Part shown: positions 7,807-16,376 of the stretch, piece after piece
Position numbering within the stretch: position 1 is the stretch's first letter
Layout: every line of letters starts with the position of its first letter
Assembly (NCBI RefSeq): GCF_001691415.1
Contig: NZ_LRRR01000003.1
Coordinates: 186,001-250,000, forward strand
From: Pararhodobacter sp. CCB-MM2
Lineage (GTDB): Bacteria; Pseudomonadota; Alphaproteobacteria; Rhodobacterales; Rhodobacteraceae
Length of the DNA stretch: 64,000 nt
Direction of reading: 5' to 3'
Position numbers and translations under genes: made by a program
The notes under the pieces: generated by a model
Seen by the model: the letters and a program-made list of their open reading frames with translations, nothing else
Database searches by the model: none
Told to the model about the DNA's origin: nothing

Positions 7807-8484
7807 ATGCGCATGAACCAGCCAGACCCGATCAGGCCCCAGCTTACCTGGACCGACGACGGCACCCCCGTCGCGACCGCTTTCGACGATCCCTACTTCA
7901 CCGGCGGGCTCGAGGAAACGCGGCATGTGTTCTTGGCCGGCAACGACCTGCCCGCGCGGCTGGCCCCGGGCTTTCGCGTGGCCGAATTGGGGTTTGGTAC
8001 CGGGTTGAACCTGCTGGCACTGACGCAGATCTGGCAGGGGCCCGAGGTTATCCGTTTCACCAGCTTCGAGGCCTTCCCCATGGCGCCCGAGGACATGGCC
8101 CGCGCCCTGTCCCCCTTTGCCCTGTCGCAGGCCGAAGCGCTTGTCGCCCAATGGGCCGAGGCCGAGGGCCCCGTGCGCCGCGTGACGCTGCCGGGGATCG
8201 AGGTCGAGGTCATCGTCGGCGATGCGCGCGAGACCCTGCCCGCCTGGACCCATGTCGCACAGGCCTGGTTCCTTGACGGTTTCGCCCCGGCCCGCAATCC
8301 CGAGCTGTGGAATGATGCGCTGATGGGGGCCGTCGGCGCCCATACCGCGCCCGGCGGCACCGTCGCGACCTATACCGCCGCAGGCCATGTGCGCCGCGCA
8401 TTGGAACAGGCGGGGTTCGATATCACCCGCCAGCCCGGCTACGGGCGCAAGAAACACATGACGACAGGCAGGAAACCCGCATGA
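7807..8484 (+). CDS. mnmD: tRNA 5-aminomethyl-uridine methyltransferase (MnmD domain)
   Basis: 225 residues covering only the methyltransferase half of MnmC. The SAM site reads VAELGFGTGLNLLAL and the catalytic region WFLDGFAPARNPELW; the C-terminal GYGRKKHMTTG is also typical of the family. It methylates 5-aminomethyl groups on wobble uridine using SAM. ATG at 7807 or 7813 (MRMNQPDP) fits the family N-terminus; the longer in-frame reading runs into the divergent gene. The stop overlaps the start of the following transporter (ATGA). Confidence 0.87.
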   Translation: MRMNQPDPIRPQLTWTDDGTPVATAFDDPYFTGGLEETRHVFLAGNDLPARLAPGFRVAELGFGTGLNLLALTQIWQGPEVIRFTSFEAFPMAPEDMARALSPFALSQAEALVAQWAEAEGPVRRVTLPGIEVEVIVGDARETLPAWTHVAQAWFLDGFAPARNPELWNDALMGAVGAHTAPGGTVATYTAAGHVRRALEQAGFDITRQPGYGRKKHMTTGRKPA

Positions 8485-9359
8485 GCGCGCGCCAGAACAC
8501 GACCCTCGGCATCTGGCTGATGGTGATCGTCACTTTCGTTTTCGCCGTGCAGGACGGGATCTCGCGCCATCTGGCGGGCGAGTACAACGTCTATATGATC
8601 GTGATGATCCGCTATTGGTTCTTCGCGACCTTCGTGATCGCCCTCTCCAGTCGCATGGCCGGAGGTCTGAAGAATGCCGCGCGCTCGGGCACGACCAAGG
8701 TGCAGATCTTCCGCGCCGCGCTGTTGTGCCTTGAGATCTTCGTGGCAATTCAGAGCTTTGTCTGGCTGGGCCTCGTCGAAGCCCATGCCGTCTTCGCAAC
8801 CTACCCGCTGTTGATCGCGGCGCTGTCCGGCCCGGTGCTGGGCGAAAAGGTCGGCTGGCGGCGTTGGGTTGCCATCGGCATCGGCTTCATCGGCGTGGTG
8901 GTGATCCTCGAGCCCGGCTTCGGCGTCTTCAAGCCCGAGGCCCTGATGTCCCTGCTCGCGGCCTTCATGTTCGCGCTTTACGGCCTGCTGACCCGCTATG
9001 TCGCCCGCTACGATTCCGCCGCCGTCAGCTTCTTCTGGACCGGCGTTGTCGGCGCGATCGTCACCACCAGCGTCGGCGTCTGGTACTGGGAGCCGATGGT
9101 GGCCACGGATTGGGCCTGGATGGGGCTGTTGTGCCTGACCTCGGCCTCCAGCCACTTCCTGCTGATCCGCGCCTATGAGGTGGCCGAGGCCAGCGCGATC
9201 CAGCCCTTCGCCTATCTGCAACTGGTCTTCGCCTCGGCGATCGGCATGACTTTCTTCAGCGACGAGCTTCGCACGAACGTGGCCATCGGCGTGGCCATCG
9301 TCGTCTGCGCAGGCCTCTTCACCCTATGGCGCGCCCGGGTGGCCGAGACCCGCAGCTGA
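8481..9359 (+). CDS. DMT-superfamily (EamA) transporter
   Basis: 292 residues with about ten hydrophobic helices in two EamA repeats (roughly residues 10-145 and 155-285). Family members export metabolites or amino acids, often with broad specificity. Start overlaps the mnmD stop, so they share a transcript. The sequence gives no hint of the substrate. Confidence 0.87.
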   Translation: MSARQNTTLGIWLMVIVTFVFAVQDGISRHLAGEYNVYMIVMIRYWFFATFVIALSSRMAGGLKNAARSGTTKVQIFRAALLCLEIFVAIQSFVWLGLVEAHAVFATYPLLIAALSGPVLGEKVGWRRWVAIGIGFIGVVVILEPGFGVFKPEALMSLLAAFMFALYGLLTRYVARYDSAAVSFFWTGVVGAIVTTSVGVWYWEPMVATDWAWMGLLCLTSASSHFLLIRAYEVAEASAIQPFAYLQLVFASAIGMTFFSDELRTNVAIGVAIVVCAGLFTLWRARVAETRS

Positions 9360-9368
9360 GAGATGCAA

Positions 9369-9390
9369 AAGGGGCCCTGCGGGGCCCCTT
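9369..9390. terminator. Bidirectional terminator between convergent genes
   Basis: AAGGGGCCC (9369-9377), loop TGCG, GGGCCCCTT (9382-9390), flanked by an A run on one side and TT on the other, between the transporter and the convergent secreted protein gene. Confidence 0.7.
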
Positions 9391-9421
9391 GGTCATTCCG
9401 GCATTCAATGCGCTGGTCGGC

Positions 9422-9748
9422 TCAGAGGCCTTGGCACATCTGCTCAGCCTGCGCACCGAACGCGCGGTAGCGTGCCCAGAATTCGTTGTCCCCGCGCGAG
9501 GGCGACATGCGGACTTCCTGCGCTTCGTCGGGGTTGGCGAAGAACCGCGCCGCGCGGCGCTGTTCCGACCGGGTCAGCGTGCGATCCGCGGCCGCTTCGA
9601 TGCAGCGGCACAGCTGGCGGTTGGCGCCTTGGCGCTCTGACCGATTGCAGGCGGTTTCGACCGGGCCGGCCATTGCGGCGACGGGAGCCAAAGTCACGGG
9701 GGCCATCACGGCCAGCGCGAGCGCACTCGCAGAGAGAAACTGTTTCAT
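9422..9748 (-). CDS. Small secreted protein of unknown function
   Basis: 108 residues with a Sec signal peptide MKQFLSASALALAVMAPVTL ending near Ala-Met-Ala-Gly (residue 27). The mature part holds the pattern ACNRSERQGANRQLCRCIEA with three cysteines, then LTRSEQRRAARFFANPDEAQ and MCQGL at the end. I recognise it as a conserved Rhodobacterales periplasmic protein; database names such as arginine transporter are not supported by the sequence, because it has no transporter features. Start chosen at the Met that opens the signal peptide. Confidence 0.8.
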   Translation of the reverse strand: MKQFLSASALALAVMAPVTLAPVAAMAGPVETACNRSERQGANRQLCRCIEAAADRTLTRSEQRRAARFFANPDEAQEVRMSPSRGDNEFWARYRAFGAQAEQMCQGL

Positions 9749-9994
9749 TCTTGCCTCATTCCGGGGATTGCGGCCTTCTGTGCCGTCTTTTCCGTGGTTC
9801 ATTAACCTGTCGTGACCGTAGCGAATTCCACCCGATTCGCCAACGGGCGCGACGGGTCGGAAGCCGGGAACGTCGATCAACTCTTACCTGAAATTTAAGA
9901 AACAGCGACCTTTTGCCCATCGCCCGGCCGCGCCGGCACGTTGCGCGAGATTCCTTGCCCCCCTATCGTGGTGGGTGGGAGAGAGGGGAATACC

Positions 9995-11578
9995 ATGGCC
10001 GATTGGGATTACATCATCGTGGGCGCAGGCTCGGCGGGGGCGCTGCTCGCCAACCGGCTGAGCCGCAAGCACCGCGTGCTGCTGCTCGAAGCCGGGGGCT
10101 CGGACAATTACATCTGGACCCATATCCCGGTCGGCTATCTCTACAGCATCGACAACCCGCGTACCGATTGGCGCTTTCGTACCGCGCCCGAGCCGGGCCT
10201 CAACGGCCGCTCACTGATCTATCCGCGCGGGAAGCTGCTGGGCGGGTGCTCGTCGATCAATGGCATGCTGTACCTGCGCGGGCAGGCCGCGGATTACGAC
10301 CAATGGCGGCAGATGGGGAACACCGGCTGGGGCTGGGACGATGTCCTGCCGCTGTTCAAACAGCACGAGGATTACGCGGCGGGCGATCCCGGCGAGATGC
10401 ATGGCACCGGCGGCGAATGGCGGGTGGAGAACCAGCGCCTGCGCTGGCAGGTGCTGGACGATTGGGCCAAGGCCGCGCAGGAGACCGGCATCCCCCAAGT
10501 CGAGGATTTCAACACCGGCGATAACGAGGGGGTGGCCTATTTCAAGGTGAACCAGCGCTCGGGCTGGCGGTGGAATACCTCGAAAGCCTTCCTGCGCCCG
10601 GCCCGGCGTTCGGGCAATCTGGAGATCCACACACAGGCGCAGGCGACCGGGCTGATCTTCGACGGGACCCGCTGCGTCGGCGTGCGCTATCTCCGCGATG
10701 GCCACCCGGCCGAGGCGCGGGCGGGGGCTGAGGTCGTGCTCTCGGCCGGTTCCGTCGGCTCGACGCAATTGCTGCAGCTGGCGGGGATCGGCCCGGCCGC
10801 GCGGCTGAAGGAACTGGGCATCGCCCCCCTTCAGGATTGCGACGCGGGCGAGAACCTGCAGGACCATCTGCAACTGCGCCTGAGCTATAAGATCACCGGC
10901 GGCAAGTCACTGAACACCATGGCGAACTCTATGATCGGCAAGGCGATGATCGGGGCGGAATACGTGCTGAAGCGCTCGGGCCCGATGTCCATGGCACCCT
11001 CGCAACTTGGTGCCTTCGCACGCTCCTCCAGTACGGTCGAACGGGCGGATCTGGAGTACCATGTCCAACCCCTCAGTCTCGACGCCTTCGGTCAGCCGCC
11101 ACATAATTTCCCGGCGATCACCGCCTCGGTTTGCCAGCTGCGCCCGGAAAGCCGGGGCTCGATCCGTATCGCTTCGGTCGACCCGCGAGAGGCGCCCGTG
11201 ATCGCGCCCAATTACCTCAGCGCCGAGGCCGACAAGCATGTCGCCGCCAACGCCATCCGCCTCACGCGCCGGATCATGGAAGCGCCCTCGATGGCGAAAT
11301 ACCGCCCCGAGGAGTTCAAACCCGGCCCTCAGGCCCAGACCGAAGACGAACTGATCCGCGCCGCTGGCGATGTGGGCACGACGATCTTCCACCCGGTGGG
11401 CACCTGCCGCATGGGCACCGACCCGCGCGCGGTGGTGGCGCCGGATCTGCGGGTGAACGGAGTGCAGGGGCTGCGGGTCGCGGATGCCTCGATCATGCCG
11501 ACGATCACCTCGGGTAACACGAACTCTCCGACGATCATGATCGCTGAAAAGGCCGCTGCGATGATCCTTGCAGGGTAG
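9995..11578 (+). CDS. GMC-family FAD oxidoreductase (choline/alcohol dehydrogenase-like)
   Basis: 527 residues. N-terminal FAD site YIIVGAGSAGALLANRLS and LLLEAGG, the GMC signature PRGKLLGGCSSINGMLYLRG, and a C-terminal HPVGTCRMG with DASIMPTITSGNTNSPTIMI. The His in HPVGT and the Asn in the last segment are the catalytic pair of the family. It oxidises an alcohol to an aldehyde; choline dehydrogenase is a possibility but no betaine genes are near. ATG at 9995 follows GAGAGGGGAA. It is followed by a full copy of the palindromic repeat. Confidence 0.88.
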   Translation: MADWDYIIVGAGSAGALLANRLSRKHRVLLLEAGGSDNYIWTHIPVGYLYSIDNPRTDWRFRTAPEPGLNGRSLIYPRGKLLGGCSSINGMLYLRGQAADYDQWRQMGNTGWGWDDVLPLFKQHEDYAAGDPGEMHGTGGEWRVENQRLRWQVLDDWAKAAQETGIPQVEDFNTGDNEGVAYFKVNQRSGWRWNTSKAFLRPARRSGNLEIHTQAQATGLIFDGTRCVGVRYLRDGHPAEARAGAEVVLSAGSVGSTQLLQLAGIGPAARLKELGIAPLQDCDAGENLQDHLQLRLSYKITGGKSLNTMANSMIGKAMIGAEYVLKRSGPMSMAPSQLGAFARSSSTVERADLEYHVQPLSLDAFGQPPHNFPAITASVCQLRPESRGSIRIASVDPREAPVIAPNYLSAEADKHVAANAIRLTRRIMEAPSMAKYRPEEFKPGPQAQTEDELIRAAGDVGTTIFHPVGTCRMGTDPRAVVAPDLRVNGVQGLRVADASIMPTITSGNTNSPTIMIAEKAAAMILAG

Positions 11579-11740
11579 AAGGGGCTTTGCCCCTCGGGCC
11601 TTCGGCCCTCACCCCAGGATATTGAGAGAGCAAAGATGAGGGGCCGCGCTTGGGTCCCGTACAATTTAAGACAAATTGCCAGTCTTTGTGCCCCAAATAT
11701 CCCGGGGGAGTCGCGCAGCGACGGGGGCAGAGCCCCCTTC
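11579..11740. repeat. Modular palindromic intergenic repeat, copy 2
   Basis: Left arm: hairpin AGGGGC-TTT-GCCCCT, a small second hairpin GGGCC-TTC-GGCCC, then CACCCCAGGATATTGAGAGA and GCAAAGATGAGGGG. Core CAATTTAAGACAAATTG (11662-11678). Right arm is the inverted equivalent: CTTTGTGCCCCAAATATCCC, a second hairpin GTCGC-GCA-GCGAC type, and GGGGGC-AGA-GCCCCC. It fills the gap between the convergent GMC oxidoreductase and smc genes and probably terminates both. Confidence 0.85.
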
Positions 11741-11744
11741 GACC

Positions 11745-14700
11745 TCAAGCCACCAGCGATTCAGCGGCTTTGAGATCCACGCTGACCAGCTGGCTCACGC
11801 CCTGTTCGGCCATGGTCACGCCGAACAGCCGGTCCATCCGCGCCATGGTCAGGGCGTTATGGGTGATGATCAGGAAGCGCGTTTCGGTGCGGCGGGTCAT
11901 CTCGTCGAGCAGCTGGCAGAAGCGCACAACGTTGGCGTCGTCGAGCGGCGCGTCGACTTCGTCCAGCACGCAGATCGGCGCGGGATTGGCGAGGAAGACG
12001 CCGAAGATCAGCGCCAGCGCGGTCAGGGTCTGCTCGCCGCCGGACAGCAGGGACAGCGAGGACAGCTTCTTGCCGGGCGGTTGGCAGAGGATTTCCAGGC
12101 CGGCCTCCAGCGGATCGTCGGATTCCACCAGCACAAGCCGGGCCTCGCCGCCGCCGAAGAGATGGGTGAACAGCGTGGCGAAATTGGCGTGGACCTGATC
12201 GAAAGCGGCCAGCAGGCGTTCGCGGCCTTCGCGGTTCAGGGCTGCGATCCCGCCGCGCAGCTTGGCCACGGCGGCTTCCAGATCGGCCTTCTCGGTCACC
12301 AAGGTGCCGTGTTCTTCCTCGACCTGCCGCGCGTCTTCCTCGGCGCGCAGGTTGACCGCACCCAGCGCATCGCGCGAGCGGCGGAGGCGGGCGATCTCGG
12401 TCTCCAGATGGGTCGAATCGGGGATGGCATCGGCCTCGATCCCCAACTGGTTCAACAGGCCCTGTGGCGTCGCGTCCAGTTCGTCGGCGATGCGGTTGGC
12501 GGCGAGGGTGACGGCCTCGCCGGCGGCATCGACGCGGGCTTCGGCGCGGGCCTTGGCCTCGCGGCCCTCGCCGGCGGCACGTTCTGCGGCGCGCTCGGCT
12601 TCCTGCGCGGCACGCAGCGCGCTTTCGGCGGAGAGCAGGGCCTCGACGGCGGCGGTGCGGCGTTCTTCGGCCTCGGTAATGGCATCGGACAATTCGGCGC
12701 GGCGGGCGAGGATCTCTTCGGGCGCGGCATTGGCTTCGGATAGCTCGTCCTGCGCCTCGTCGGCGCGGCGTTCGAGGTCATTGATCCGGTCGGCGGCATT
12801 GGTCTTGCGCGCGGTCCAGCTCTGGATGTCACGCGCCACTTCCTGCGAGCGGGTCCGGCGGGCGGCGCCCTCGCGGCGGATCTCGTCCTGCGCGGCGCGG
12901 CGCGACATCATCGCCATCCGCGCGGCTTCGACCTGAGTGCGGATCTGTTCCAGCTTGCCGCGGGCGGCGTCGAGGTCCTCCAGCTCCGCCAGCGCCTCTT
13001 CGGCCTCGGCAACGCGGGCCTCGGCCTCTTCGGCGACGGCCTGCATCCGCTCCAGCGCCAGCTCGGCGGTCTCGCGTTTGGACTGCGCGAGGCTCGCCTC
13101 GGCCTCGGCCTTCGAGGCGGCACGGCTGGCTTCGGTCAGGCGCTGCTCGGCCGCGCGGCGGGCGTCACGGGCCATGCGGTCGGCCTCGGTCAGCTGGGTC
13201 AGCCGCGACTGCCGCTGTTGATGGGCGTCCTGCGCGGCGTCCTGACGGGCTTCGGCTTCCTCCAGCTCGGCGCCGAGTGCATCCAGACGGTTGCGCTGCG
13301 TCAGCCGGATCGCGGCGGCGGAGGGGGCATCTTCGCCGCGCTGCATCAGCCCGTCCCAACGCCAGAGGTCGCCGTCACGCGTCACCAGCATCTGGCCGGG
13401 GCGCAGCTGGGTGTGCAGGGCCTCGGCATGGGCGGCATCAACCAACCCGATCTGCGACAGGCGGCGGGTCAGCTGCGGCGGGGCGGTGACCTGGCGGGCC
13501 AGCGGGTCGGCACGCTCGGGCAGGGGGGCGGCATCGTCATAGCCGGGCAGGGCGCGCCAGCCAGAGCCGGTCTCGGCGGGATCGGCGCGCAGGTCGTCGC
13601 CCAAGGCCGCGCCCAGCGCGCGTTCATAGCCGGGGGCCACGCGGACCTCGTCCAGCAGGGCGCCGGCGGAATCCTTGTCGCGCTCGATCAGCCGTTCCAG
13701 CGCCGAAACCTCGGCGGAGAGGGCTTTCACCTCGCCCTCGGCGGCGGCGCGGGCGGCGCGGGCTTCGACCTCCTCGGCCTGCGCATCGGCGCGGGCGGCT
13801 TCGGTCTCCATCAGCGTTTCTTCCGCCGATTCGAGCAGTTCCTGCGCGGCGTCGCGGGCCTCGGCGGCGGTTTCCTGCGCCTGCTCGGCAGCCTCCAGCG
13901 TGGCGGCGGCCTGCGCGGCGTCATCGGCGGCACGCTGGGCCCCGGCAGCGGCCTTCACGCCCTCGGCGCGGGCTTCGCTGGCCTGACGGGTGAGCGATTG
14001 GTTGCGGGCGGCAAGGCGCGCGACATCCTCGGTCGCCTCGGTCAGATGCGCCTCGATATCGGCCAGCACGTCCGAGGCCTCGCGCGCGGCTTCGACGGCC
14101 TCGGCGAGCTTTTCCTCATGACCCTCGGCGGCGCGGGCGAGCTGTTCCTCTTCCCATTGCAGCCGCTCGATCGTCTCGTCGGCGTCAGTGGCCAGACCCG
14201 CCTCACGCTGGGCATCGAGACGCAGCTGCTCGATGCGCATCATCAGGGTCTGCACGGCCTCACGCGCGCGGGCCTCCTGATCGGTCAGGGTGTCGCGTTG
14301 AACCTGAAGGCGTTGCAGGATGGCCCCGGCGATGGCCTCTTCCTCACGCAGGGGGGGCAGCGCGTCCTCACGCCCCTCACGCGACGCGCGGGATTCGCGG
14401 GCGGCGCGTTCGGCGGCGGCGGCGAGGGTGATCGCCTCGGCCAGCGCGGATTGCACCTGCGCGCGGGCCTGCGCGGCCTCACGCCAACGCTTGTAGAGGA
14501 TCATCCCCTCGTTCTTGCGCAGCTCGGTGCCGATCTCGCGATAGCGCGCGGCCTGACGGGCCTGCCGGTTCAGCACGGTCAATTGCTGCGCCAGTTGGTC
14601 CACCGTATCGCCGACACGGGCGAGGTTCGTCTCGGTCGCGTTGAGCCGCAGCTCGGCCTCGTGCCGGCGCTGGTAGAGGCCCGAGATGCCGGCGGCCTCT

Positions 14701-15194
14701 TCGAGGATCCGCCGGCGCGCCTTGGGCTTGGCGTTGATCAGTTCCGAGATCTGCCCCTGCCGCACCAGCGCCGGCGAATGCGCGCCGGTCGAGGCATCGG
14801 CGAACAGCATCTGCACGTCGCGCGCGCGCACATCCTTGCCGTTGACCTTGTAGGCGGAGCCCGCGTCGCGGGTGATGCGGCGGGTGATCTCCAGCGCATC
14901 GGCATCGTTGAACCCGGTGGGCGCCAGACGGTCCGAATTGTCGACGGTCAGCGCGACCTCGGCAAAGGCCCGGGCGCCGCGCGACTTGGTGCCGGCGAAA
15001 ACCACGTCCTCCATGCCGTTGCCGCGCATGGCGGTCGGCCGGTTCTCGCCCATGACCCAGCGCAGGGCTTCCAACAGGTTCGACTTGCCGCAACCATTGG
15101 GCCCGACCACGCCGGTCAGCCCCTCGCGGATCACCAGTTCGGTGGGGTCCACGAAGCTCTTGAATCCGTTCAGGCGCAGGCGGGTGAAATGCAA
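11745..15194 (-). CDS. smc: Chromosome segregation ATPase SMC
   Basis: 1149 residues. N-terminal Walker A GVVGPNGCGKSNLLEALRWV, long coiled coils (about residues 170-500 and 670-1000) flanking a hinge, and C-terminal ABC signature LSLLSGGEQTLTALALIF with Walker B CVLDEVDAPLDDANV. SMC dimers with ScpAB compact and segregate chromosomes. A TTG start at 15194 gives LHFTRLRLNGFKSFVDPTEL, the family N-terminus, with AAGGGA upstream; the frame stays open for another 348 codons antisense to the neighbouring gene, which is not homologous. Coiled-coil segments are very rich in Ala, Glu and Arg. Confidence 0.96.
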   Translation of the reverse strand: MHFTRLRLNGFKSFVDPTELVIREGLTGVVGPNGCGKSNLLEALRWVMGENRPTAMRGNGMEDVVFAGTKSRGARAFAEVALTVDNSDRLAPTGFNDADALEITRRITRDAGSAYKVNGKDVRARDVQMLFADASTGAHSPALVRQGQISELINAKPKARRRILEEAAGISGLYQRRHEAELRLNATETNLARVGDTVDQLAQQLTVLNRQARQAARYREIGTELRKNEGMILYKRWREAAQARAQVQSALAEAITLAAAAERAARESRASREGREDALPPLREEEAIAGAILQRLQVQRDTLTDQEARAREAVQTLMMRIEQLRLDAQREAGLATDADETIERLQWEEEQLARAAEGHEEKLAEAVEAAREASDVLADIEAHLTEATEDVARLAARNQSLTRQASEARAEGVKAAAGAQRAADDAAQAAATLEAAEQAQETAAEARDAAQELLESAEETLMETEAARADAQAEEVEARAARAAAEGEVKALSAEVSALERLIERDKDSAGALLDEVRVAPGYERALGAALGDDLRADPAETGSGWRALPGYDDAAPLPERADPLARQVTAPPQLTRRLSQIGLVDAAHAEALHTQLRPGQMLVTRDGDLWRWDGLMQRGEDAPSAAAIRLTQRNRLDALGAELEEAEARQDAAQDAHQQRQSRLTQLTEADRMARDARRAAEQRLTEASRAASKAEAEASLAQSKRETAELALERMQAVAEEAEARVAEAEEALAELEDLDAARGKLEQIRTQVEAARMAMMSRRAAQDEIRREGAARRTRSQEVARDIQSWTARKTNAADRINDLERRADEAQDELSEANAAPEEILARRAELSDAITEAEERRTAAVEALLSAESALRAAQEAERAAERAAGEGREAKARAEARVDAAGEAVTLAANRIADELDATPQGLLNQLGIEADAIPDSTHLETEIARLRRSRDALGAVNLRAEEDARQVEEEHGTLVTEKADLEAAVAKLRGGIAALNREGRERLLAAFDQVHANFATLFTHLFGGGEARLVLVESDDPLEAGLEILCQPPGKKLSSLSLLSGGEQTLTALALIFGVFLANPAPICVLDEVDAPLDDANVVRFCQLLDEMTRRTETRFLIITHNALTMARMDRLFGVTMAEQGVSQLVSVDLKAAESLVA

Positions 15195-15286
15195 GGACAG
15201 GTCCCTTGGGAAGGCGTGGCGGACAGTGTCTCGACCCCGGCGGGAGGTGTCAAGCTTCGCGCCGGATATGGCGGATTTGCCAAGGT

Positions 15287-15295
15287 TTATCCACA
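15287..15295. other. Perfect DnaA-box sequence upstream of smc
   Basis: TTATCCACA matches the bacterial DnaA-box consensus exactly, in the intergenic region between smc and the divergent GNAT gene. Only one copy was seen, so it is not an origin; it might be a DnaA-responsive promoter site or chance. Confidence 0.3.
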
Positions 15296-15308
15296 AGATC
15301 TTGGGGCA

Positions 15309-15337
15309 TTGCCGCAACACATTTCGCCCCCTAGGGT
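15309..15337 (+). promoter_or_regulatory. Putative promoter of the double-GNAT gene
   Basis: TTGCCG (15309-15314), 17-base spacer, TAGGGT (15332-15337), 22 bases upstream of the ATG. The -10 resembles that of the F0 operon. Confidence 0.35.
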
Positions 15338-15359
15338 AGCGCAAACTGGCAGGTAGGTC

Positions 15360-16286
15360 ATGCAGCTCGACATCGTTTCCGAATCCCCGCGTCAGCCTGA
15401 GGTCACGGCGTTGCTTCAGGCCTCGCACGCCTATCTGCAAAGCCTCTACGACCCTGAGGACAACCACTTCCTCTCCGTCGATGCCCTCTGCGCAGCGGAC
15501 ATCCTGTTCTTCGTCGCGCGGCTGGACGGGACCGCCGTGGGCACGGCGGCACTGGCTCTGCGCGACGGCTATGCGGAGGTGAAGTCGATGTATGTCGATC
15601 CGGCCAGCCGCGGGCGCGGAGCCGCCAAGGCCCTGATGGAACGCCTGATCGGCGAGGCGGGGCTGCGGGGCTTGCCGATGCTGAAGCTGGAGACCGGGCC
15701 GAAGAACATCGACGCCATCGCGCTCTATGCCCGCCACGGGTTCGAGGTCTGCGGCGCCTTCGGGGCCTACCACGCGGTTCCGGCTTCGGTTTTCATGGAG
15801 CGGGCCGTGTCGATGCCCGCGCCGCGCCGGGTGCTGCCGACCGAGGATATGTCGGGCGTGCTGGGGCTGCTGCATCAGGCCTTCGCCTATATGGATGGGG
15901 TGATCGACCCGCCCTCGTCGCTGCACCGCATGGCGCTGCATGACCTCAAGCGCGACGCCGAGGGCAATGAGCTGTGGGTGATCGACGCGGGGCCTGGCAG
16001 TACGCCGGTGGCCTGCATGATCCTGACCGACAAGGGCAACACGCTGTATCTGGGCAAGATGGCGGTGGCCGATAGTCACCGTGGGCAGGGACTGGGGCGG
16101 TTGATGATCGCCCATGCCGCCGCGCGGGCGCAGGCTTTGGGCGTGCCCTCGATCACGCTGCAGACGCGGGTCGAGCTGGAGGCGAACCATGAGACCTTCC
16201 GCCGCTTCGGCTTCGAGGAGATCGGCCGCACCGCGCATGAAGGCTATGACCGTCCGACCTCGGTGACCTTCCGGATGGGGGTCTGA
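15360..16286 (+). CDS. Protein with two GNAT acetyltransferase domains
   Basis: 308 residues holding two tandem GNAT folds. Domain 1 (about residues 1-150) has the acetyl-CoA motif MYVDPASRGRGAAKALMERL and the end ALYARHGFEVCGAF. Domain 2 (about 155-308) has MAVADSHRGQGLGRLMIAHA and FRRFGFEEIGRT. Both pyrophosphate-binding loops (RGRGAA and RGQGLG) look intact, so both halves could be active. The acceptor is unknown. It is divergent from smc. Tandem GNAT proteins are less common than single-domain ones; both halves are in one uninterrupted frame. Confidence 0.85.
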   Translation: MQLDIVSESPRQPEVTALLQASHAYLQSLYDPEDNHFLSVDALCAADILFFVARLDGTAVGTAALALRDGYAEVKSMYVDPASRGRGAAKALMERLIGEAGLRGLPMLKLETGPKNIDAIALYARHGFEVCGAFGAYHAVPASVFMERAVSMPAPRRVLPTEDMSGVLGLLHQAFAYMDGVIDPPSSLHRMALHDLKRDAEGNELWVIDAGPGSTPVACMILTDKGNTLYLGKMAVADSHRGQGLGRLMIAHAAARAQALGVPSITLQTRVELEANHETFRRFGFEEIGRTAHEGYDRPTSVTFRMGV

Positions 16287-16320
16287 GGGCGCCGCGGACT
16301 GCGACAGCTTGTCACTTCAC

Positions 16321-16361
16321 ATTCATTATTTGGAATGCGATAAGAATTCCAGATTGTGAAT
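16321..16361. promoter_or_regulatory. Tandem SqrR/BigR-type operators (ATTC-N8-GAAT, twice)
   Basis: ATTC (16321-16324), eight bases, GAAT (16333-16336); then again ATTC (16346-16349), eight bases, GAAT (16358-16361). The two sites are offset by 25 bases. ATTC-N8-GAAT is the published target of the persulfide-sensing ArsR regulators SqrR and BigR. The sites lie just upstream of the start of a membrane protein followed by a DsrE protein, both plausible sulfur-metabolism genes. No SqrR gene is in the window. Confidence 0.6.
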
Positions 16362-16376
16362 ATGAGGAGCCGAGCC

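Noticed and set aside
13218..15356. A 712-codon open frame on the plus strand opposite smc, and similar long frames opposite the deformylase cluster (22952-24835), the oxidase region (43779-45860) and gyrB (48766-50739)
   Set aside because: They are antisense shadows of GC-rich coding genes: low-complexity Gly/Ala/Arg/His composition, no domain motifs, and strong evidence for the gene on the other strand.
15195..16238. An N-terminal extension of smc by 348 codons
   Set aside because: It runs antisense to the double-GNAT gene, has no SMC homology, and a TTG with a ribosome site gives the standard SMC start at 15194.
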